NCBI RefSeq assembly: GCF_001019615.1
Contig: NZ_JNBQ01000001.1
Coordinates: 62,001-126,000 of the forward strand
From: Cellulosimicrobium funkei
GTDB lineage: Bacteria > Actinomycetota > Actinomycetes > Actinomycetales > Cellulomonadaceae
Direction: 5' to 3'
Length of the DNA stretch: 64,000 bases
Shown piece after piece: positions 25,056 to 33,345 of the stretch. Under the pieces are notes generated by a model. The model was not told where the DNA came from. It saw nothing but the letters and a program-made list of their open reading frames with translations, and ran no database searches. Position 1 is the stretch's first letter; every line of letters starts with the position of its first letter. The translations under genes and the position numbers were made by a program.

Positions 25056-25834
25056 CACGCGCTCCCTTCGGCCGCAGGGGCCGCCTGGCCGACCAGGTCG
25101 GGCGGCGTGCCGTCCTCGACGGGCATCCAGTAGTCCAGCTTCGCGTTGACGATGAACCGCGCCACGAGCGAGTTCAGCCCGATCGGGTGGCATGTCGTCA
25201 GGGTGAGGTACCGCTCCGTCGGCTCGACGCCGGGCTGCCACGGGACGGGCGCCACGGCCTCCACCTGGTCGGGCTTCACGGCCTGCATGTGGTCCACGCG
25301 GTACACGTACCAGACCCCGCCGGCCTCCACGACGATCGGGTCACCGATCTCGAGCTCCTCCACGTCGTGGAAGATCTTGCCGTACGTCTGCCGGTGCCCG
25401 GCGAGGGAGAAGTTGCCGACGGCGCCCGGCATGACGGTCTCGGGGTAGTGCCCCGCCTGGCCCTGGTCGAGGATCGAGCGCTTGTCCGTCCCCTCGGCGA
25501 TCGGCATCATCTTGCCGTCCCAGCGCGGCACGTAGAGCGTGCCCCACACCTCGCCGAGGGCGGGAGCCTCCATGACCGGCGGCTCGTCGCGGCGCACGGC
25601 CGTCGCGACGTCCGCGGCGTCCGGCGTGGGCGCGTCCATCTCCTCCAGGACCTGCGCCTGCACGCGGTCCGCCTGCACGTCCGTCCACCAGAGCTGCCAG
25701 ACGACGTACAGCCCCAGCAGGATCCCGAGCGTGATGAGCAGCTCCCCGACGACGCCGACGACCGTCGAGACCGCGCCGCGCCCCGAGGAACGGCGGCCCG
25801 CGTGCCGCACCGGCGCGGGGGCGGTGGCCGTCAC
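25055..25834 (-). CDS. Class E sortase
   Basis: 259-residue transpeptidase that anchors surface proteins to peptidoglycan. One N-terminal membrane helix at about 25-48. The catalytic domain has His147 (FSLAGHRQTYG), Cys215 (TLTTCHPIG) and Arg226 (LVARFIVNA), the sortase triad. The NFSLAGHR and TLTTCHP versions and the genomic context are those of class E, which recognises LAXTG rather than LPXTG. A protein with a C-terminal LATTG signal is encoded at 39743-41290. Start lies inside the end of the DUF881 gene (4-nt overlap). Confidence 0.9.
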   Translation of the reverse strand: MTATAPAPVRHAGRRSSGRGAVSTVVGVVGELLITLGILLGLYVVWQLWWTDVQADRVQAQVLEEMDAPTPDAADVATAVRRDEPPVMEAPALGEVWGTLYVPRWDGKMMPIAEGTDKRSILDQGQAGHYPETVMPGAVGNFSLAGHRQTYGKIFHDVEELEIGDPIVVEAGGVWYVYRVDHMQAVKPDQVEAVAPVPWQPGVEPTERYLTLTTCHPIGLNSLVARFIVNAKLDYWMPVEDGTPPDLVGQAAPAAEGSA

Positions 25835-26652
25835 GACGCCACCGCGTCGGAGGGCCGGGCGTAGCGGAGCTCGAGCGCGCCCTCGTAGCCGGGGAGCTCG
25901 AGGTCGGACCTGTCCTCGACGGACCAGCCCAGGTTCACGGCGTCGACGTACTCCTGGTACACCTGCACGCCGGGCGAGCGCTCCAGGGCGTCACGCAGCG
26001 CCTCGGGGTCGCCCACGGCCTCCACGACGTAGGGCGGCGAGTACACGCGGCCGTGCAGCAGGAGGATGTTGCCCGCGCAGCGGAACGCCGACGTCGCGGT
26101 GACGCGCTGACCCTGGAGCGTCATCGCCTCCGCGCCACCGGCCCACAGGGCGTTGACGACGGACTGGATGTCCTGCTGGTGCACGACGAGGTCGTCCGGG
26201 CGGATCTGCGGCGGGTAGTTGCCCTCCGGGGGTGCGTCGTCGAGCGAGACGGACAGGCCCGTGCCGCTGACCGGCGTCGTGCCGGCCGCGACCGCGGTGC
26301 GCGACGCGAGGTCGGGATCGACGCCGGCCGGCGCGTCGCCGGTCTGCGACAGTCCTGCGATCTCCTCCGTGAGCGCGTCGACCTGGGCCGAGAGCTCCGC
26401 CACGCGGTCCGACTCGCGGTCGACGAGCTGCGCGAGGTTCTCGGGGTGACGCGAGTCGTCGCCCCGGGCGAGGCGCGCGTTCGCCGTGAACATCACGCCG
26501 GCGAGCGCGAGGACGAGCGCGACGGTCACGGCGGACCGGACCCGGCGGGAGCGCGGCGGCACAGCGGGGGCAGCGGGCGACGGCGCGGGACCGGCCGCGA
26601 CCGCCTCGGCGGGGTCGTCGGGCGTCGCGGAGGCGGGGTCGGTGCTGCTCAC
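25831..26652 (-). CDS. DUF881 family membrane-anchored protein
   Basis: 273 residues: Pro/Ala-rich cytoplasmic head, one membrane helix (about 41-60), a heptad-like coiled coil (about 75-100) and the extracytoplasmic DUF881 domain, with GLSVSLDDAPP, HQQDIQSVVNALWAGGAEAM and the C-terminal YQEYVDAVNLGW. Distant relatives include SpoIIQ/DivIC-region proteins; a role in division or envelope is plausible because crgA is divergent next door. GTG start at 26652. It leads the DUF881-sortase-small membrane protein-pabA cluster. Confidence 0.85.
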   Translation of the reverse strand: MSSTDPASATPDDPAEAVAAGPAPSPAAPAVPPRSRRVRSAVTVALVLALAGVMFTANARLARGDDSRHPENLAQLVDRESDRVAELSAQVDALTEEIAGLSQTGDAPAGVDPDLASRTAVAAGTTPVSGTGLSVSLDDAPPEGNYPPQIRPDDLVVHQQDIQSVVNALWAGGAEAMTLQGQRVTATSAFRCAGNILLLHGRVYSPPYVVEAVGDPEALRDALERSPGVQVYQEYVDAVNLGWSVEDRSDLELPGYEGALELRYARPSDAVAS

Positions 26653-26973
26653 GCGACCGTCTCCTTCCTGGGCGGACGAGGTCGTCGGCCGTCTCTCCGG
26701 TGTGTCTCTGCCGTGCGTCTGTCGTGTCGTCGCCGCCGCGACAGGGCCGTTGCCCGCGCGCGGTGTCCGTGACTATTGTGTGCGCCCACTACGCTAGTCG
26801 ACGAACGTCGTCCACGATCGTGACGGACCCGTGCTCCTACGGAGCCTCCCGGCGCGTCGACGACCTTCGCCCGAGCCATGCACGGTTCCTGCACGACGAC
26901 GGCAGGCGTCCGCTCCCGCGGTGCGTCCCGACGCCGCCGGCAGCGGACCCCACCAGGACAGGAGCCCACCCTC
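26653..26973. other. Divergent promoter region between DUF881 gene and crgA
   Basis: 321 bp with no convincing gene. The less GC-rich core around 26770-26800 (ACTATTGTG, ACTACGCTAG) is the likely promoter zone, but I could not fix -35/-10 boxes. An AGGAG at about 26959-26963 serves crgA. Confidence 0.4.
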
Positions 26974-27225
26974 GTGCCCGAGTCGAAGTCGCGCAAGAAG
27001 CCCAAGCCGCAGCGTCCGCCGAGCGTGCCCAAGCCCGAGTCGGGCAACCCGCGCTGGCTCGTGCCCACGATGCTCGGGCTCATGCTCGTCGGGCTGGCGT
27101 GGATCGTGCTGTTCTACCTCAGCGGGTCCGCGCAGCTCCCGATCCCGGCGCTGGGCGCCTGGAACCTCGGCGTCGGCTTCGCGTTCATCATCGCGGGCTT
27201 CGCGCTCACCACGCGCTGGAAGTAG
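26974..27225 (+). CDS. crgA: CrgA cell division regulator
   Basis: 83 residues. A basic head (ESKSRKKPKPQRPPSVPKPE) and two membrane helices separated by a short loop with the family stretch NPRWLVPTMLGLMLVGLAWIV and later LGAWNLGVGFAFIIAGFALTTRWK. CrgA recruits peptidoglycan synthases to the divisome and modulates FtsZ ring formation in actinobacteria. GTG 26974 chosen from the conserved length (80-90 residues) and the AGGAG upstream; the longer frame has a non-conserved head. Confidence 0.93.
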   Translation: MPESKSRKKPKPQRPPSVPKPESGNPRWLVPTMLGLMLVGLAWIVLFYLSGSAQLPIPALGAWNLGVGFAFIIAGFALTTRWK

Positions 27226-27356
27226 GCGGTCCGACGGCGGCCGCGCGCCTCGGGGCGCGCGGCGAGCCGGGCAAGCCGTGAGGTGCGGAATGACACCGGC
27301 GTAGTTCCACACCTGTGAGTAACCCTGGGGATAACTCACCGGACCGCGACCCGGGA

Positions 27357-28280
27357 TCAGCCGACGATGTGTCCGACCTGGTCCGCCGAGGCATAGGTCA
27401 GCCATGCTGCCGCGACGAGCGCGACCGCGACGACCGCCGTCGCGCCCACCGAGACCACGGTGCGGCGTTCCTTCGGCGCGTACGCGTACGCGGCCCCGAG
27501 GACGAGACCGACGACGAGCCCACCGAGGTGCGCCTGCCACGCGATGCCGGTGAAGAAGAGACCGATCGCGAAGTTGATGCCGATGAGGACGACGATCTGC
27601 ATCGCGTTACGACCGGTGCGCCGCAGCACGAGCAGGATGGCGCCGAAGAGCCCGAACACGGCGCCCGAGGCACCGACCACGGGCTGGTACCACCCCTCCG
27701 ACGTCGGACCGCCGGCGAGGACGAGGTAGCCGACCGAGCCGCCGATCGCCGACAGCAGGTAGAGCGCGACGAAGCGCCAGCGGCCGAGCATCTGCTCGAG
27801 GAACGGCCCCGTGACCCACAGCGCGTACATGTTGAACAGGATGTGGACGGGGCTCGTCGAGTGCAGGAACGCCGACGTGAGGAACCGGTACGGCTCGTCC
27901 TCGCCGATGACCGGTGCGAACCACCACAGCCGCGTCCACTCGCCCCCGGTGACGAGCTGGAGGATCCAGCTCACGACGCAGAGGCCGATGATCGTGAACG
28001 TCACGACCGGCGGGCCACCGCGGACCCTGCCGCCCAGTGCGCTGCGCTGCGACGGCGCCTGCCGGGCCGCCTCGCGCACGCAGTCGACGCACTGGATGCC
28101 GACGGCTGCGGGGCGCTGGCACTCGGGGCACGCGGGGCGGCCGCAGCGCTGGCAGCGCACGTACGACACCCGGTCCGGGTGCCGCGGGCACACGGGCGGG
28201 ACGGCAGGACCGTCGTGCGGTCCGGCCGTCCCGTACGCGGGCGGGCCGGGGGGCCCGGGAGGTGTGGTCGAGATGGTCAG
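27357..28280 (-). CDS. Rhomboid-family intramembrane serine protease with N-terminal zinc ribbon
   Basis: 307 residues if started at CTG 28280. The head is Pro/Gly-rich, followed by a B-box-like zinc ribbon (VSYVRCQRCGRPACPECQRP, then QCVDC). Six or seven membrane helices hold the catalytic serine in VGASGAVFGLFGA and histidine in AWQAHLGGLVVGL, plus HILFNMYALW. No ATG exists in frame before the zinc ribbon. The CTG overlaps the ppiA stop in a CTGA arrangement, analogous to ATGA coupling. The alternative GTG (within PPVCPRHPD) would remove most of the Pro/Gly head. Cleaves membrane substrates; none known here. Confidence 0.85.
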   Translation of the reverse strand: MTISTTPPGPPGPPAYGTAGPHDGPAVPPVCPRHPDRVSYVRCQRCGRPACPECQRPAAVGIQCVDCVREAARQAPSQRSALGGRVRGGPPVVTFTIIGLCVVSWILQLVTGGEWTRLWWFAPVIGEDEPYRFLTSAFLHSTSPVHILFNMYALWVTGPFLEQMLGRWRFVALYLLSAIGGSVGYLVLAGGPTSEGWYQPVVGASGAVFGLFGAILLVLRRTGRNAMQIVVLIGINFAIGLFFTGIAWQAHLGGLVVGLVLGAAYAYAPKERRTVVSVGATAVVAVALVAAAWLTYASADQVGHIVG

Positions 28281-28816
28281 TCCTCGATGGTGACCGAGGT
28301 GATGACGATGTCCTCCTGCGGGCGGTCGCCCGGGCGGGTCGGCGTCGTGTTGATCGCGTCGACCACCGCGCGGGACTCGTCGTCCGCGACCTCGCCGAAG
28401 ATCGTGTGCTTGCCGTTGAGCCAGGTGGTGGGGACCGTCGAGATGAAGAACTGCGACCCGTTGGTGCCCTCGACCTCGCCCGTGACCGGGTTGCGGCGCA
28501 GGCCCGCGTTCGCCATCGCCAGGAGGTAGGGGCGGTCGAACTGGAGCTCGGGGTGGATCTCGTCGTTGAACGTGTAGCCGGGGCCGCCCGTCCCGGTGCC
28601 CAGCGGGCAGCCGCCCTGGATCATGAAGTCCTGGATCACGCGGTGGAAGATCAGGCCGTCGTAGAACGGCTCGGTGCGCTCTGCGCCGGTGCGGGGGTCG
28701 GACCACGTCGTGGTGCCCTTCGCGAGCCCGACGAAGTTCGCCACCGTCTTCGGGGCGTGGTTCGGCAGGAGCTCGATCCGGATGTCACCTGCGGTCGTGT
28801 GGAGGGTTGCGAACAT
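28277..28816 (-). CDS. ppiA: Cyclophilin-type peptidyl-prolyl cis-trans isomerase
   Basis: 179-residue cytosolic cyclophilin catalysing proline isomerisation in folding proteins. Typical segments: TVANFVGLAKG, FYDGLIFHRVIQDFMIQGGCP (catalytic Arg in FHRV), NGSQFFISTVPTTWLNGKHTIFGEV. Start ATG 28816 has GGGAGG nine bases upstream; ATG 28825 would overlap that SD. No signal peptide, so cytoplasmic. Coupled to the rhomboid gene downstream. Confidence 0.93.
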   Translation of the reverse strand: MFATLHTTAGDIRIELLPNHAPKTVANFVGLAKGTTTWSDPRTGAERTEPFYDGLIFHRVIQDFMIQGGCPLGTGTGGPGYTFNDEIHPELQFDRPYLLAMANAGLRRNPVTGEVEGTNGSQFFISTVPTTWLNGKHTIFGEVADDESRAVVDAINTTPTRPGDRPQEDIVITSVTIED

Positions 28817-28958
28817 GGGCACCATCCTCCCACGAGACCCGCGCGCGACCCGTCCGACGCGATGTCTCGCGGGTCGGGCACGGTGGTGGCAGAGTGGTCG
28901 GAAACGCCCATCGCATCCGCCCTTTCGTCCCGTCGGACGACGACCCCGGGGAGCACGC

Positions 28959-30092
28959 ATGACCCGTTCTCGCTCAGCGAGCGACTCCGTCAAGGACACG
29001 CTCGAGTCGATCGACACCGAGAAGCTCAAGGACCAGGCCGCGCAGGCCGCCGCGACCGCTCAGAGCGCCGCGACCCAGCTCGCGGACCAGGCCAAGGACG
29101 CGGCCGTCCACGCCAAGGAGTGGGGCACGCCCAAGGTCGAGGCGTTCCTCGAGTGGCTCCAGCCGCGCGTCGAGAAGGCGTGGCAGGACAGCATCCAGGC
29201 CGCCGCGCCGCGCGTCGAGAAGGCCGCGGGCAAGGCCGCGCCCGCGATCGACACCGCGCACGACAAGCTCGTCGACGACGTGCTGCCGAAGATCGTCGCG
29301 AGCTTCAACGCCGCTGCCGCCAGTGCCGCCGACTCCGCCCAGCGCGCGGCCGACAACGCGGCCGAGGCGACCGCCGCGGCATCCGCCGCCGCGGCGGCGG
29401 CGACCGGCCGGAAGGGGCGCAAGCTCGCCAAGGAGGCGCAGAAGGCCGCCGCCGAGGCCGCGAAGCAGGCGCAGAAGGCCGCGGGCAAGGCCGGCAAGAG
29501 GGCCTCGAAGCACGCGGACAAGGCGGCGGAGAAGGCGGCAGCCAAGCTCGCCGCCGCGGCCGACAAGGCGGCGGCGAAGGCCGCCGAGGCCGACGCCTCG
29601 AAGGGCAAGGGCCGTACCCTCTGGTGGATCGCCGGCGGCGTCACCGCCGCGGGCGTCGGCTACGTCCTCTATCGCCGCGCCCAACCCACGACCGACCCCT
29701 GGGCCGAGCCGTGGGAGCAGGAGGAGCAGCAGGTCCACTTCGACGACGTGGTCGGCGACGCCCGGCACGCCGTCGGGGACGCCGCCGAGTCGCTGGGCGA
29801 GGCCGCGGGCGTCGCCGTGGCGAAGGGCCGCGAGGCGACCGACAAGCTCGCCGAGCGCGCCGCCGAGGTCCGCGACGACGTCAGCGACCGCGTCAGCGAC
29901 GCCGTCTCCGACGCCAAGGACGCCGCCAAGAAGGCCACCAGCCGCGCCCGCAGCACCACCCGCGGCACGGCTTCCTCGGCCAAGGACGCGGCGGAGGACG
30001 CGAAGGACGACCTCGGCGACGCCGGCAAGAAGGCGCGCGAGGCGGCCGAGGCCGCCGCGGAGGACGCCGCCGAGAAGGCCGACGACGTCTGA
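28959..30092 (+). CDS. Ala/Lys-rich coiled protein with one membrane segment
   Basis: 377 residues, nearly a third alanine, with Lys/Asp/Glu at heptad-like spacing. It resembles LEA or apolipoprotein-like amphipathic helices by composition, not by clear homology. N-terminal helical part (about 1-210) with runs such as AEKAAAKLAAAADKAAAKAA, then one membrane helix (LWWIAGGVTAAGVGYVLYR, about 226-244), then a second acidic amphipathic half (about 260-377) rich in DVSDRVSDAV-like repeats. Function unknown; desiccation or membrane stabilisation, or a nucleoid-associated role from the histone-H1-like Ala/Lys tracts, are possibilities. Terminated by the hairpin at 30127-30154. Confidence 0.75.
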   Translation: MTRSRSASDSVKDTLESIDTEKLKDQAAQAAATAQSAATQLADQAKDAAVHAKEWGTPKVEAFLEWLQPRVEKAWQDSIQAAAPRVEKAAGKAAPAIDTAHDKLVDDVLPKIVASFNAAAASAADSAQRAADNAAEATAAASAAAAAATGRKGRKLAKEAQKAAAEAAKQAQKAAGKAGKRASKHADKAAEKAAAKLAAAADKAAAKAAEADASKGKGRTLWWIAGGVTAAGVGYVLYRRAQPTTDPWAEPWEQEEQQVHFDDVVGDARHAVGDAAESLGEAAGVAVAKGREATDKLAERAAEVRDDVSDRVSDAVSDAKDAAKKATSRARSTTRGTASSAKDAAEDAKDDLGDAGKKAREAAEAAAEDAAEKADDV

Positions 30093-30126
30093 CCTCGCAG
30101 GACGGCGCGCCGAGCGCTCGCACGCG

Positions 30127-30154
30127 AAGGGCCCCACCGCGCGGTGGGGCCCTT
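30127..30154. terminator. Hairpin terminator
   Basis: A perfect 28-bp palindrome, 30127-30154, extendable by two pairs to 30125-30156. It lies 35 bp after the Ala/Lys-rich gene and before the convergent membrane gene. Confidence 0.75.
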
Positions 30155-30266
30155 CGTCGTCTCCGCGGACGGCCCGCCGGCCAGGCCGCTGACCAGCCCG
30201 CTGACCAGGCTTCCGGACCGGACGACGAGCGTGCGCCGTCGGTGCGCTTCCTCACGTCTCGCGCAG

Positions 30267-30872
30267 CTACGCCGGTGCGACCGCGGCGAGGCACAGCATC
30301 GCGACGCCGAGGCCGAGGTCGAGCACGAAGCACGCCTCCGCGAGGGAGCGCGGCACGACCCGGTCCCTGACGAAGTGGACGACGTCCCACGCGGCGTGCC
30401 CGACGGCGGCCAGCGCCGCGAGGTAGAGAGCGGGCACGGGGCCCACCATCATGGCCGTGAGCGCGACGGCGCTGAAGCCCAGGAACCCCAGGGCCTGGAT
30501 GCCCAGCTCGCGGCGGTCGACGCCGGCGCCCCGGAGGAGGCCCAGCACCGCGAACGCCGCGCCCAGGACGAGCACCGTCACGGTGGGGTCGAGCCCGGTG
30601 ACGCGCGCGAGGACGACGGCGACGATCGCTCCTCCGACCACGATCCAGCCGCTGCGCCGTGACCCGATCGCGCTGGCCGCGAGGTAGCACGCCGAGGCGA
30701 TGACGATGATCATCGCGGTCACGTGCGCGTCGGCGCCGTTCGTGACGTTGAGGAGGAGAGCGAGCAGTCCCACGAGGGACGGCCACCGCTCCAGCAGATG
30801 GCGGCCCGGTCCGTGGTCACGGTGGGCGTCGTGGTGCTGCGCGGGATCGAGACGGGGCTGCTGTGTGTCCAT
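30267..30872 (-). CDS. Uncharacterised polytopic membrane protein
   Basis: 201 residues: a His/Asp/Arg-rich cytoplasmic head (AQHHDAHRDHGPGRH), then about six hydrophobic segments to the C-terminus. No enzymatic motif recognised. Start ATG 30872 excludes an Arg-rich upstream extension. It follows the response regulator gene by 84 bp on the same strand, so it may be the regulated output of that two-component system, or simply co-transcribed. Confidence 0.7.
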   Translation of the reverse strand: MDTQQPRLDPAQHHDAHRDHGPGRHLLERWPSLVGLLALLLNVTNGADAHVTAMIIVIASACYLAASAIGSRRSGWIVVGGAIVAVVLARVTGLDPTVTVLVLGAAFAVLGLLRGAGVDRRELGIQALGFLGFSAVALTAMMVGPVPALYLAALAAVGHAAWDVVHFVRDRVVPRSLAEACFVLDLGLGVAMLCLAAVAPA

Positions 30873-30956
30873 GGTCGCGAGTCTGGGCCGGGGCCGCGCA
30901 CGACGGACCCGTGAATCACGCACGGGACACCCGTGCGGACGCTGACCGAGGGCGCG

Positions 30957-31571
30957 TCAGACCCAGCCGTTCTCGCGGGCGATGCGGTACGCCTGGGACC
31001 TGTTGTCGGCCCCGAGCTTGCGGCTGACCGACGCCAGGTAGTTGCGCACCGTGGCCGGCGACAGGAACAGCTCTCGAGCCACGTCGCGGACGGCACGGTC
31101 CTGCTGCGCGGCCGCCAGCACGGCCGTCTCCCGGACGGTCAGCGGCGACGGGGCCACGGTCAGGGCGTCCGCGGCCAGGACGGGATCGACGTAGCGCTGC
31201 CCCTCGTGGACCCGCCGGACGACGTCCGCCAGCGCCGCGCCCGGCGCCCCCTTCGCGAGGAACCCCCGTGCCCCCGAGGCGAGGGCCTCGCGCAGCACGT
31301 ACGGGTGACCGTGTCCGGTGAGGATCACGCCCGCGCACCGGGGGAGCGCTCGGGCCAGCTCCGCGATGACGCCGAGCCCGTCCACCTCGGGCATGTGCAG
31401 GTCGACGACGGCGACGTCGGGCGCGTGGCGCAGCGCTCGGTCGATCGCCTCGCGGCCGTCGCGGGCGGTGGCGACGACGTCCACGTCCGGCTCCCGTTCC
31501 AGAAGTCCGACCAGAGCCTCCCGTATCAGCTCGTCGTCCTCGGCGAGGAGCACCCGGATCCGTTCGCTCAT
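30957..31571 (-). CDS. NarL/FixJ-type response regulator
   Basis: 204 residues. Receiver domain 1-120 with acidic pocket ED (11-12), phosphoacceptor Asp57 (VAVVDLHMPEVDG), Thr in VILTGHG and Lys in FLAKGAPG. LuxR-type helix-turn-helix at about 142-200 (PLTVRETAVLAAAQQDRAVRD, split, then ELFLSPATVRNYLASVSRKLGA). ATG 31571 overlaps the kinase stop by one base. Together they form a DesK/NarX-like two-component system; signal unknown. Confidence 0.93.
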   Translation of the reverse strand: MSERIRVLLAEDDELIREALVGLLEREPDVDVVATARDGREAIDRALRHAPDVAVVDLHMPEVDGLGVIAELARALPRCAGVILTGHGHPYVLREALASGARGFLAKGAPGAALADVVRRVHEGQRYVDPVLAADALTVAPSPLTVRETAVLAAAQQDRAVRDVARELFLSPATVRNYLASVSRKLGADNRSQAYRIARENGWV

Positions 31572-32725
31572 CACCACCTCCCCGACGGCGCCGAGCGGCT
31601 CACCCGGACCACGAAGCGGTCGTCCCCGTCCGGGCCCGCGACGAGCTCCGCACCGACGGCACCGGCCCGTGCCGCGAGGGCCGCCAGACCGGTCCCGCCG
31701 GCTGCGTCGTTCCCGACCGCGGGTCGGACGCCGTCGTTCTCCACGCTCAGCGTCGTCACCGGTCCCTGCACCACGACGCGGATCGATGCCGTGCGGGCGT
31801 CGCTGTGCCGCAGGACGTTCGTGACGGCCTCGCGGACGACCGTCGCGAAGAGCCCGGCGAGCGAGGGCGGCACGGCGGCGAGCATCTGGGGATCGGCGGC
31901 GACCGACGGGGTGATCCCCGCCGAGCGGAGCACGAGGTCCGCCGACCGCAGCTGCGACGGGAGGTCCGTCACGGCCTCTCCGTGGATCGTGCGCCGGGCC
32001 TCCTGGAGCGCGCCGGCCGCGAGGTCGCGGATGCTCCGGCTCTCGCCCGCGGCCGCGTCGGGGTCTCGCGCGGCCAGGTCGGCGGCTCGCTCGGCCTTGA
32101 GCGCGATCACGGCGAGGCGCCGTCCGAGCACGTCGTGCAGCTCTCGGCCGACGCGCAGCCGTTCCTCGGCCACCGCGAGGCGTGCCTGTGCCTCCCGTCC
32201 GTCCTGCGCGGACCACCACAGCCGGTGCAACCACACCAGCGCCTGGCACATCGCCCACACGGTGAGGGCGACGCCGAAGGTCGTGACGACGCTGGGAAGG
32301 GGCGCACCGTCGAAGACTGCGCCGCCTGCCGCGGCAGCACCACCCAGGACGACGGCTGCCACGACGCCGCTGCGCCAGCCGGCGAGGCCCGAGGCGGCGA
32401 CGACGAAGCCCGCGAGCCACGGCCAGGGCTCCTCGCCAGGCTCGGCCCACGAGAACGTCGGGGCCCAGAGCGCCAGGGTGAGCGCGATCAGCCCGGCGAC
32501 CTTCCACCTCCGGGACGCCCGGTCCGGGGCGGGAGCGACGGCGTCGAGGAGGACGAGCAGCAGCGCGAGTCCGAGGAGGACCAGAGCGCCGACGAAGACC
32601 ACCGTGCGCAGAGGCGTCGGCGGCTCGGTGAACGACATCGCGATGATCGGCGCCCACGCGAAGCTGGCCAGGAGGAAGCCCAGCACGATCCAGCGCGGAG
32701 TCCGTCGAGGCTGCGCCTGGGTCAC
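31571..32725 (-). CDS. Sensor histidine kinase (HisKA_3/DesK type)
   Basis: 384-residue membrane sensor. Several N-terminal hydrophobic segments (roughly 12-32, 40-62, 76-92, 102-135 and 145-170) lack a large external domain, suggesting sensing in or at the membrane. Dimerisation motif RVGRELHDVLGRRLAV with the phospho-acceptor His197. ATPase domain with VVREAVTNVLRHSDA (N box), an NDG start of the G1 region and GGTGLAALAARAG (G2 box). Start GTG 32725 is preceded by GGCGAGGA. The cognate regulator follows immediately. Confidence 0.9.
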   Translation of the reverse strand: MTQAQPRRTPRWIVLGFLLASFAWAPIIAMSFTEPPTPLRTVVFVGALVLLGLALLLVLLDAVAPAPDRASRRWKVAGLIALTLALWAPTFSWAEPGEEPWPWLAGFVVAASGLAGWRSGVVAAVVLGGAAAAGGAVFDGAPLPSVVTTFGVALTVWAMCQALVWLHRLWWSAQDGREAQARLAVAEERLRVGRELHDVLGRRLAVIALKAERAADLAARDPDAAAGESRSIRDLAAGALQEARRTIHGEAVTDLPSQLRSADLVLRSAGITPSVAADPQMLAAVPPSLAGLFATVVREAVTNVLRHSDARTASIRVVVQGPVTTLSVENDGVRPAVGNDAAGGTGLAALAARAGAVGAELVAGPDGDDRFVVRVSRSAPSGRW

Positions 32726-32847
32726 GTCCTCGCCCCCCTTCCCCACCTCGACCGGCGGAGTAGGAGCGAGCGTAGCCGCACGCTCGACGGGGCACCCTGG
32801 CGCGCAGCGCTCGGGAGAGTGCTGCTTGGCCGTCCTCGGACAGCAAG

Positions 32848-32880
32848 AAGGACCCCCGACGGCAGACGTCGGAGGCCCTT
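32848..32880 (-). terminator. Hairpin downstream of tRNA-Ala
   Basis: 14-bp stem with two mismatches, 32848-32861 with 32867-32880 around a 5-nt loop, immediately after the tRNA on the minus strand. Plausible terminator shared with the start of the kinase gene region. Confidence 0.5.
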
Positions 32881-32883
32881 CGG

Positions 32884-32959
32884 TGGTGGAGCCAGGGGGA
32901 CTCGAACCCCCAACCCCCTGCTTGCAAAGCAGGTGCGCTACCAATTGCGCCATGGCCCC
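32884..32959 (-). tRNA. tRNA-Ala(TGC)
   Basis: 76-nt cloverleaf on the minus strand, starting GGGGCCATGGCGCAATTGG. Anticodon arm CCTGC / GCAGG encloses TTTGCAA, giving anticodon TGC. T-loop TTCGAGT is intact. CCA is encoded at the 3' end (32884-32886), unlike the other two tRNAs in this window. Confidence 0.96.
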
Positions 32960-32997
32960 GGGTGACGCGGCCGGGGCCGGTCAGGAGTGAGACGTGC

Positions 32998-33117
32998 TCA
33001 CTCGAAGGTGTCGGTGACCTCTGCCCAGAGGTCGCGCTCGGCGTTGTCCTCCGTGTACTTGCGCCACAGGAGATATCCGGCGCCGGCGGCGAGGAGCAGG
33101 ACGAGAAGCTTCTTCAT
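32998..33117 (-). CDS. DLW-39 family mini-protein
   Basis: 39-codon gene between two tRNAs. Translation starts MKKLLVLLLAAGAGYLLWRK, a single membrane helix with a positive head, and ends in an acidic tail containing the name-giving Asp-Leu-Trp (NAERDLWAEV) and VTDTFE. The length is exactly the 39 residues of this actinobacterial family, and the location between tRNA-Ala and tRNA-Ile downstream of gyrA and the DUF3566 gene is its usual neighbourhood. Function unknown. GAGGGGGAA lies just upstream of the ATG on the minus strand. Confidence 0.9.
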   Translation of the reverse strand: MKKLLVLLLAAGAGYLLWRKYTEDNAERDLWAEVTDTFE

Positions 33118-33145
33118 GACGTTCCCCCTCGAGTGGGTTCGGCAG

Positions 33146-33219
33146 TGGGCCTAAGAGGACTTGAACCTCTGACCTCTTCCTTATCAGGGAAGCGCTCTAA
33201 CCGTCTGAGCTATAGGCCC
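33146..33219 (-). tRNA. tRNA-Ile(GAT)
   Basis: 74-nt cloverleaf on the minus strand beginning GGGCCTATAGCTCAG. Anticodon arm TTCCC / GGGAA around TGATAA gives anticodon GAT. Acceptor arm GGGCCTA / TAGGCCC with discriminator A. CCA is not encoded. Confidence 0.96.
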
Positions 33220-33345
33220 GTACGCGCCTCGCCGGACAGCCCCTGGGGGCCGCTCCGCTCGCAGGCAGCGATTGAGGTTACCCCACCGGGAGCCGCAGAC
33301 CCAAACCGAGGGGTCCGTGACCCCCGGTCCGGGAGCCGCCCTGGG

